6,014 nt of DNA from Gemmatimonadota bacterium (GTDB lineage Bacteria > Latescibacterota > UBA2968 > UBA8231). Of this stretch, positions 1 through 4,603 are shown piece by piece. The translations under genes were made by a program, and so were the position numbers. Below the pieces are notes generated by a model. The model did no database searches, was not told where the DNA came from, and was given only the letters and a program-made list of their open reading frames with translations. The first letter of the stretch is position 1. Each line of letters starts with the position of its first letter. The stretch is taken from the NCBI GenBank assembly GCA_026706165.1, contig JAPOZF010000005.1:1-6014 (forward strand), given 5' to 3'.

Positions 1-86
1 AGTTAGAGCCCGCAGTCCCCGGACCGCTCGAAAGACCTTGTCCCGGACCGTTCTGCCAACCACCTCTGCCAGACGGAGCAAAGGCC
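1..86 (+). promoter_or_regulatory. Leader of the PQQ dehydrogenase gene, with 9-base direct repeat and RBS
   Basis: No gene is seen in these 86 bases. The 9-base word CCCGGACCG occurs at 18-26 and again at 42-50, a 24-base period. Its core CGG-A-CCG is itself an inverted repeat, so the pair could be two operator sites. GGAG at 75-78 lies 8 bases before the ATG at 87 and is a good ribosome binding site that supports that start. No convincing -35/-10 pair was identified. The operator idea is inference only, since short GC-rich repeats arise easily in DNA of this composition. Confidence 0.3.
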
Positions 87-1766
87 ATGAAATCGGGAAG
101 ACTCGCCGCCGTTCTCGCCGCCCTCGCGCTGACCGCGGCCGCGCCCTCTGAAGCGAGCGAAATCGACGCCCAGCGCCTCGTCAACGCCGCCGCTGAACCG
201 GAGAACTGGCTCACCTACGGCGGCACCTACAACGCCTGGCGCTACAGCCCGCTCGACCAGGTCAACCGCGACAATGTCTCCGACCTGTCCGCGGCCTGGG
301 TGTTCCAGACCGGGGTCGTAGACGGCGGCTTCTCCTGCACCCCGCTGGTGGCCGACGGGGTCATGTACATCACCTCCTCCTGGAACCGGGTGTTCGCCAT
401 CGACGCGGTCACCGGCGTGGAGCTGTGGCACTACTACCACCCCATGCCGGAGGACTTCGGCCTCCTCTACGGCCCCTGGAACCGCGGCGTCGCCCTCGGC
501 AACGGACTGGTGTTCATGGGGACCATAGACAACCACCTGGTGGCCCTGGACGCCGAGACCGGCGAGGTGGTGTGGGACGTCGACATCGAGGACTGGCAGG
601 AGTGCGGCTGCAACATCACCGGGGCGCCGCTGGTGGTGAAGGACAAGGTGGTCGTCGGGGTGACCGGGGGGGACTCGGCGCACCGGGGGTACATCAACGC
701 CTACGACGCCGAGACCGGGAGGCACGCCTGGCGCTTCTACACGATCCCCGGCGAAGGGGAGGAGGGGAACGAAACCTGGCTCGGGGACAGCTGGAAGCTC
801 GGGGGGGGCTCGACCTGGCTGACCGGCTCCTACGACCCCGACCTCGACCTGCTGTACTGGGGCATCGGCAACCCCTCCTCGGACTTCTACGGCGAGGACC
901 GCCGCGGCCTCAACCTCTACACCAACTGCATGATCGCCCTCGACCCGGATACCGGGGAGCGGCAGTGGCACTTCCAGGAGATCCCCTACGACGTCTGGGA
1001 CTGGGACGCGGCGTACGAGCAGATCCTCGTCGACCTGCCGGTGGAGGGGAAGATGCGCAAGCTGCTGATCAACCCGAACAAGGGGGGCTACACCTACGTC
1101 CTCGACCGCACCAACGGCGAGTTCATCGGCGCCTGGCCGCATGCCGACAACATCACCTGGATCACCGGGGTCGGTCCGAACGGGGAGCTGCAGGGACGGA
1201 ACGAGCCGCCGCCGAACGAACCCGTCTACCTCTGCCCCTCCATCTGCGGGGGAAGGAGCTGGAACCACGCCGCCTACAGCCCGAAGACCGGGCTGCTGTA
1301 CCAGACCGGCCTCGAGTTCTGCCAGGAGGTTACCGCCGAGAAGCAGGAGGTGGAGAAGGGGGACGAGTGGATCGCCGCCGAGTTCGAGCTGCGCCCGCCG
1401 CCCGGGGGTGAGCCGTACAGCCACTTCGACGCCTACGACCCGGTGACGGGTGAGAAGAAGTGGAGTTACCGGTCGAAGTACGCCCTGCTCGCCTCCTCGC
1501 TCGCCACGGGGGGCAACCTGGTTTTCACCGGCGACCCGGAGGGGCGGTTCCTCGCCTTCGACGCCGAGAGCGGCGAGGTGCTGTGGAGCTTCAACACCGG
1601 CTCCGGCCACCGCGGCTCGCCGATCACCTACGCCGTGGACGGCACCCAGTACATCGCCGTGCCCTCCGGCTGGGGCTCGGCGGTCGGGGGTCTGCTGCCG
1701 CAGATCTGGCCGGAGATGGAGGACTTTCCCGGCGGCGGGGCGCTCTTCGTCTTCTCCCTGAAGTAG
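87..1766 (+). CDS. PQQ-dependent (quinoprotein) alcohol dehydrogenase-like protein, periplasmic, no heme domain
   Basis: This 559-residue protein should oxidise an alcohol, aldehyde or polyol with pyrroloquinoline quinone in the periplasm. Residues 1-23 form a signal peptide (MKSGR, a hydrophobic core, then SEA). The beta-propeller docking motif A-x-D-x-x-T-G-x-x-x-W recurs at about residues 104, 153, 205, 284, 449 and 490, with a degenerate copy at 338. Aligned by eye to methanol dehydrogenase/XoxF, Trp244 is the PQQ floor residue, Asn262 a metal ligand, Asp305 the catalytic base, and Asp307 the extra Asp of lanthanide enzymes. Asp196 replaces the usual metal-ligand Glu, and Lys332 replaces Arg as in quinohaemoprotein ADHs. 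The adjacent-Cys pair is absent (Leu127-Tyr128 before N-R-G), although Cys173-Gly-Cys175 lies nearby. There is no CXXCH or C-terminal cytochrome domain, so the cytochrome gene 42 bases downstream is the probable electron acceptor. The start is supported by GGAG 8 bases upstream. Family is certain; substrate and metal are not. Confidence 0.95.
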   Translation: MKSGRLAAVLAALALTAAAPSEASEIDAQRLVNAAAEPENWLTYGGTYNAWRYSPLDQVNRDNVSDLSAAWVFQTGVVDGGFSCTPLVADGVMYITSSWNRVFAIDAVTGVELWHYYHPMPEDFGLLYGPWNRGVALGNGLVFMGTIDNHLVALDAETGEVVWDVDIEDWQECGCNITGAPLVVKDKVVVGVTGGDSAHRGYINAYDAETGRHAWRFYTIPGEGEEGNETWLGDSWKLGGGSTWLTGSYDPDLDLLYWGIGNPSSDFYGEDRRGLNLYTNCMIALDPDTGERQWHFQEIPYDVWDWDAAYEQILVDLPVEGKMRKLLINPNKGGYTYVLDRTNGEFIGAWPHADNITWITGVGPNGELQGRNEPPPNEPVYLCPSICGGRSWNHAAYSPKTGLLYQTGLEFCQEVTAEKQEVEKGDEWIAAEFELRPPPGGEPYSHFDAYDPVTGEKKWSYRSKYALLASSLATGGNLVFTGDPEGRFLAFDAESGEVLWSFNTGSGHRGSPITYAVDGTQYIAVPSGWGSAVGGLLPQIWPEMEDFPGGGALFVFSLK

Positions 1767-1791
1767 GTGCTTGCCGACCGCTGCGGCGTCC

Positions 1792-1797
1792 AGGAGA
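1792..1797 (+). promoter_or_regulatory. Ribosome binding site that decides the cytochrome start
   Basis: AGGAGA lies 11 bases before the ATG at 1809. It favours that start over the in-frame GTG at 1767, which directly abuts the dehydrogenase stop codon. The protein read from 1809 also begins with a normal signal peptide, whereas the 14 extra residues from 1767 are polar and charged. Confidence 0.55.
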
Positions 1798-1808
1798 AAC
1801 TCCGCGGG

Positions 1809-2810
1809 ATGCGGGGCGTTTCGAGCCGCGGACTGGTCGCCGTTCTCCTCGTCTGCAGCGGATTGTTAGCTGCGGCACCCGTGGCGGGGGAGGCCGCCCC
1901 GAATTCTGCTGGATCGCCCGGAGCCGCTGATGGGCGGGCGGGGCTCGAAGAGCCTTCCAGTCTCACAGCGGCTTCCGCGACGGCCAGCGACTTCCTTCTC
2001 TTTCAGGGCCAGGTGCTGTTCGCCCGCAACTGCTCCGTGGGGTACTGCCACGGCAAGGGGGGGCGCGCCGGCAGGGGGCCGCGGATGCGCGGCAGGAAGC
2101 TGCCCGCCGACTACCTGATCCGCGTGATCAGGGACGGCATCCCCAACTCGACCATGGGCAGCTGGGGGGACCGGCTGACAGAGGGGGAGATCGCTTCCAT
2201 CGTCTCGTTCATACAGGTGCTGGCGGACCTGAACCTCACCGATCCCGACCCGGTGTTCGGAGGCGGCAGATTCTCCGCCGCGGACGTCCGCAGGGTAGGG
2301 AAAACAACCGAACCGGTCCCGGTTGCCGCCGCGCCTTCCGGCCTCTACGGGGACCCCGGCAGGGGCCGCTCCCTGTTCTTCGACTCCGGCGACGACCACG
2401 GCTGCGCCCACTGCCACGCCATCGGCGGCCGGGGGTCGGCGGCGGCTCCCGACCTCGGGCTGCTGGCCTCGGCGCCGCCGCGGATGCTGCTGCGGGAAAT
2501 CCTTACTCCGGACGCCTTCGCGATTCCCGGCGGCCGCGTCATCGAGCTGGTGACGGCCGCGGGGGACACGCTCGAGGTCCTCCGTCTCGGAGAGACCGAA
2601 ACGCGAGTGAAGGTTTTCGACGTAACCCGTTTTCCCCCGGTGACGCGGAACATCCGCAAGGACCGGATCCTCAGCGAGCAGCCGACCTCCCGCTCCGCCA
2701 TGCCGGATACCTACGCCAGCCGCTACACCGTGCAGCAGCTCCTCGACCTGATCTCCTTCATCAGGGCAGGCTCAGGGGGGCCGCCGGTGGCCTTCGAGGA
2801 GCTGTTTTAG
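1809..2810 (+). CDS. Secreted diheme c-type cytochrome, partner of the PQQ dehydrogenase
   Basis: This 333-residue protein has a signal peptide at its first ~28 residues (MRGVSSRG, a hydrophobic run, then APVAG). It has two cytochrome c domains. Residue numbers here count from ATG 1809. Domain 1 carries an unusual CX4CH heme site, Cys75-SVGY-Cys80-His81, with Met116 in STMGSW as the probable sixth ligand. Domain 2 carries a standard site, Cys199-AH-Cys202-His203, followed by a 90-residue insert containing PDL, E-I-L-x-P, a beta-rich stretch and SAMPD, with Met298 as probable ligand. That layout resembles the planctomycete-type heme-binding domain TIGR02603. It most likely takes electrons from the dehydrogenase 42 bases upstream and passes them to the respiratory chain, which is inferred from the pairing and from the dehydrogenase lacking heme. 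A GTG at 1767 would add 14 residues but gives a worse signal peptide. No lipobox is seen at Cys17, because the preceding residue is Val. Confidence 0.9.
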   Translation: MRGVSSRGLVAVLLVCSGLLAAAPVAGEAAPNSAGSPGAADGRAGLEEPSSLTAASATASDFLLFQGQVLFARNCSVGYCHGKGGRAGRGPRMRGRKLPADYLIRVIRDGIPNSTMGSWGDRLTEGEIASIVSFIQVLADLNLTDPDPVFGGGRFSAADVRRVGKTTEPVPVAAAPSGLYGDPGRGRSLFFDSGDDHGCAHCHAIGGRGSAAAPDLGLLASAPPRMLLREILTPDAFAIPGGRVIELVTAAGDTLEVLRLGETETRVKVFDVTRFPPVTRNIRKDRILSEQPTSRSAMPDTYASRYTVQQLLDLISFIRAGSGGPPVAFEELF

Positions 2811-2985
2811 TCAGGGCATTATGCCAGGCTCGAGGCGAGCCGCTGAAGGAGCCGCCCGCAGTCTGCCGAATGCGGCGAACTCGTGGTAGCGTAGGAGATG
2901 GAGCCGGGGCGGGGGGACCAGAGCCGCCGGCTTCTCAAGCTGTTCCAGGGGCGAGACCAGGAGATCGCCCGTCCCATTTCGCAGT
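2811..2985. other. Gap between convergent genes, no confident gene
   Basis: These 175 bases separate the plus-strand cytochrome gene from the 3' end of the minus-strand cassette. They hold the candidate hairpin at 2827-2841 and most of a short plus-strand ORF (2898-3005), both listed separately. The composition is GC-rich like the left flank, and the drop in GC begins around 2980. Nothing else is recognised here. Confidence 0.6.
2827..2841. terminator. Candidate hairpin downstream of the cytochrome gene
   Basis: GGCTCG (2827-2832), loop AGG and CGAGCC (2836-2841) form a perfect 6-base GC-rich stem 16 bases after the cytochrome stop codon. Its position suits a transcription terminator. No T-run follows on the plus strand and none is usable on the minus strand, so it is not a textbook intrinsic terminator. 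It could still act as an RNA-stabilising 3' hairpin. Confidence 0.3.
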
Positions 2986-3005
2986 TTACACTGCTACAGG
3001 TGTGA
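2898..3005 (+). other. 35-codon ORF with good RBS, possible 5' remnant of an interrupted gene
   Basis: An ATG at 2898 is preceded by GTAGGAG and opens 35 codons beginning M-E-P-G-R-G-D-Q-S-R-R-L-L-K-L-F-Q and ending at TGA 3003-3005. The peptide is charged and helical-looking, like the start of a larger cytoplasmic protein, but I do not recognise a family. Its 3' end overlaps the end of the minus-strand 71-residue gene, exactly where GC content falls. It may therefore be the 5' piece of a plus-strand gene cut by insertion of the cassette. It could equally be a chance ORF. Confidence 0.2.
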
Positions 3006-3201
3006 GGCTGAAGACGCGAGAAAATTCCGCAGCGGTCTTCACATCGCCACGGCGAAGAGCCTCTCGCACATCATCGAGACGATAGGCGTCTTCAAGTGAT
3101 AGGTACGGTGACCATCCATCGGGATCTTCCAGCATCTCGATATCCACTTCAGCGACGTAGTTGCCTTCGTGGACCAGCTTTGTCCGTCTTCTCTTGGTCA
3201 T
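2986..3201 (-). CDS. Small protein paired with DUF4258 gene, candidate antitoxin
   Basis: This 71-residue acidic/amphipathic protein begins MTKRRRTKLVHEG, followed by a V-A-E-V-D strand, the segment D-G-W-S-P-Y-L-S-L-E-D-A, and a helix R-L-D-D-V-R-E-A-L-R-R-G-D. From memory it matches small uncharacterised proteins encoded directly after DUF4258 genes. Its ATG overlaps the TGA of the upstream gene (ATGA, 3198-3201), and GGAGG (plus-strand 3207-3211) lies 5 bases before the start, so translation is coupled and strong. Small size, overlap and a toxin-like partner suggest an antitoxin or immunity role, but no DNA-binding motif is obvious. The product is real with high probability; the role is inference. 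Confidence 0.8.
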   Translation of the reverse strand: MTKRRRTKLVHEGNYVAEVDIEMLEDPDGWSPYLSLEDAYRLDDVREALRRGDVKTAAEFSRVFSLTPVAV

Positions 3202-3521
3202 TTACGCCTCCGCCTGAACCCAGGTTCCCATTTTTCGGGATCGGGAAGGTACGCTGTAATCAGCACTGCCGGACACTTGTTTCCAGCGGGAAGTCCCCAC
3301 ACGGCGTGTACCGGTCGATCATCTCTCGTCTGCTGTAGCAGCAGAACGCACGGTCCTTTTGGATAGTCCGGGTAGTCCTCGATAACTTCCGCAGCTTCTA
3401 CACCCTCGACAAGCTCCCGTGCAAGCAGCCCGTCCGCGGCCAACTCGTCGTATCCATGCTCCGAGACCCGGACACTGCCCTCGGCAACCAGCGCCCGGAT
3501 GCTGTCGAATGTGCGGTTCAA
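3198..3521 (-). CDS. DUF4258 family protein, candidate toxin of a toxin-antitoxin pair
   Basis: This 107-residue protein has the DUF4258 layout: an N-terminal helix (F-D-S-I-R-A-L-V), the conserved R-V-S-E-H-G-Y-D-E-L segment at 18-27, helix 34-47, E-D-Y-P-D-Y-P-K-G-P-C-V-L-L-L-Q at 48-63, then H-A-V-W-G-L-P at 72-78 and a final strand L-I-T-A-Y-L-P-D-P at 87-95. The tail is basic. The fold is small and RelE-like in organisation, and the family is often regarded as toxin-like, though its activity is not established here. The start is TTG at 3521, because an in-frame TAA lies six codons upstream and no ATG or GTG occurs between. The RBS is poor (GGA only 3 bases away), which hints that translation depends on reinitiation from the gene ending 18 bases upstream. 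The downstream 71-residue gene overlaps by 4 bases. Confidence 0.85.
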   Translation of the reverse strand: MNRTFDSIRALVAEGSVRVSEHGYDELAADGLLARELVEGVEAAEVIEDYPDYPKGPCVLLLQQTRDDRPVHAVWGLPAGNKCPAVLITAYLPDPEKWEPGFRRRRK

Positions 3522-3539
3522 ATTTCCGGCGCCGCCGCG

Positions 3540-4193
3540 TTAAAGGGCTCGCTGAAGCAACCCCAGGGCGGCATAATAACACAACACGTTAGGGTAGCGG
3601 TTTGCCGGGTGCCAGAAATCCAGCACCAACATGTCGTCTAACCTGAAGACCAGTTCGGAAATGCTCTCCGCATGTTCCCACACGTGGCCTTCGACCAAAT
3701 GCCACGTATAGCAGCAAACCATCACATCCGGGCTCAGGCATTCGACCTGCCGCCTGAGTAGATCCCCATGGTTGTGGACATACTGTCGCAAATCGTCGTC
3801 GTTTGACTCGGGGTATCCATGGATCTTCTTGAGGTTTACAATGGCGCTCTGTAGTACCGAATCCCAGACATCTTCTTTCCAATGTTTTCCGCCAGTCCAG
3901 GGGCTTGACGGTACTTCTCCTACGCGCAGTTGATGCTGGATCCCATAAGCCCAGTATCCCAAATTCCACCAGAAATTGCCCTTCGGCTCTCGCCACACTT
4001 CCCTTACCAGTTCCGGCAAGTCCCAGGTCTGGCCCGGCCCCATCTCTCCGTAGGCCTCCTTCGCAAGAAACAGCACTCGGGGTTTGGCATTCGACCACCG
4101 ACTGGGGTCGATGGGTCCATCGGAAATAAAGGTTCCGTCAGTGCACCGCGCCTGCCAATTGCTTAGCAGAATTTGATGTTCGTCAAGGTTCAT
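3540..4193 (-). CDS. Uracil-DNA-glycosylase-like fold protein, function unknown
   Basis: This 217-residue protein is not confidently assigned. It has features of the UDG-like group. A strand with K-P-R-V-L-F-L-A-K-E-A-Y-G (37-49) is followed by W-D-L-P-E-L-V. An aromatic segment W-W-N-L-G-Y-W-A-Y-G-I spans 75-85 and N-L-K-K spans 120-123. The strand L-S-P-D-V-M-V-C-C lies at 153-161, and a C-terminal H-P-A-N-R (195-199) recalls the UDG H-P-S motif. No signal peptide or membrane segment and no iron-sulfur Cys set is visible. ATG 4193 is preceded by AGAAGGGA (plus-strand 4201-4208) at 7 bases, which supports this start. An in-frame ATG at 4268 and a longer open frame to 4511 exist but look non-coding. 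It leads the minus-strand cassette, 18 bases before the DUF4258 gene, and its AT content is higher than that of the flanking genes. Confidence 0.75.
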   Translation of the reverse strand: MNLDEHQILLSNWQARCTDGTFISDGPIDPSRWSNAKPRVLFLAKEAYGEMGPGQTWDLPELVREVWREPKGNFWWNLGYWAYGIQHQLRVGEVPSSPWTGGKHWKEDVWDSVLQSAIVNLKKIHGYPESNDDDLRQYVHNHGDLLRRQVECLSPDVMVCCYTWHLVEGHVWEHAESISELVFRLDDMLVLDFWHPANRYPNVLCYYAALGLLQRAL

Positions 4194-4529
4194 CTTCTTG
4201 TCCCTTCTGCCTGTTGATTCAACCGGGCGCTTGCTGTGTGAATCATTCGTGACGGTTGCCCCATCCATCACCTTCACCGGAGCGGCTAGCTCTTCGACAG
4301 GCTTGATGCTCGGACTCGCCTGTCCGCGGGCTGGCTGAAGATTCTCGTTCTCACGGGCCAAAAAAAGATACCCACTCACTCCACCTATCATGGGGAAATA
4401 AAAACCATTGGCTCCGGGTCGCCGTGGCATTCGAGAACCTGTTCCAGTTGAGGGCCCTGAGGCGGCGCATCGACGCGGGGTTCTGAATGCCGCAGATTTT
4501 CCGCCCGTCAACCCGGGGCCGGCCGCTGC

Positions 4530-4546
4530 TTCCGCGAAATGCGGAA
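4530..4546. promoter_or_regulatory. 17-base perfect inverted repeat, candidate operator
   Basis: TTCCGC-GAAAT-GCGGAA is a perfect 6-base inverted repeat with a 5-base spacer, 58 bases before the isomerase ATG. Size and spacing fit a dimeric repressor site (LacI or GntR type) controlling a sugar locus, or a small RNA hairpin in the leader. No regulator gene is in the window to pair with it. A 6-base stem could arise by chance. Confidence 0.3.
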
Positions 4547-4591
4547 CCGCAGGAGGCCGGACGCAGTTGCTTCCCGCGCCCCGAAGAACGA

Positions 4592-4598
4592 AAGGAAG
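4592..4598 (+). promoter_or_regulatory. Ribosome binding site that decides the isomerase start
   Basis: AAGGAAG lies 5 bases before ATG 4604. It rules against the in-frame ATG at 4487, whose 39 extra residues are Arg/Pro-rich and unlike the family's N-terminus. From 4604 the protein begins directly with the expected first strand (M-Y-I-N-L-D). Confidence 0.7.
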
Positions 4599-4603
4599 CG
4601 GAC

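Larger units (their letters stand above)
4194..4603. other. Intergenic region between divergent genes, with a possible 3' gene remnant
   Basis: This 410-base gap should carry the promoters of the minus-strand cassette and of the plus-strand isomerase pair, but no clear -35/-10 boxes were found. The left part (to about 4405) is AT-richer, like the cassette, and the right part is GC-rich, like the flank. A plus-strand frame is open from the AT-rich part through 4409-4486 and ends ...E-N-L-F-Q-L-R-A-L-R-R-R-I-D-A-G-F before TGA 4484-4486. It could be the 3' tail of an interrupted gene, though no family is recognised. A minus-strand frame also stays open to 4511, with a hydrophobic patch (F-Y-F-P-M-I-G-G-V-S-G-Y-L-F-L), but it has no good start signal and no recognised homology. 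Confidence 0.5.

Noticed and set aside
425..1411. Plus-strand 328-codon frame within the dehydrogenase gene
   Set aside because: It encodes Arg/Gly/Pro/Ala low-complexity sequence in an alternative frame, with no motif or RBS.
3..1610. Very long minus-strand open frame (535 codons) opposite the PQQ dehydrogenase
   Set aside because: The translation is Val/Gly/Pro/Arg-rich with no recognisable domain. It is the usual antisense shadow of a GC-rich gene, whereas the plus-strand protein has clear family motifs.
1767..1808. GTG start for the cytochrome, directly after the dehydrogenase stop
   Set aside because: It adds 14 polar residues before the signal peptide, while ATG 1809 has AGGAGA upstream and gives a normal signal peptide.
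4194..4511. N-terminal extension of the UDG-like protein up to 4511
   Set aside because: The extension is not like the family, has no good RBS, and ATG 4193 has AGAAGGGA at 7 bases.
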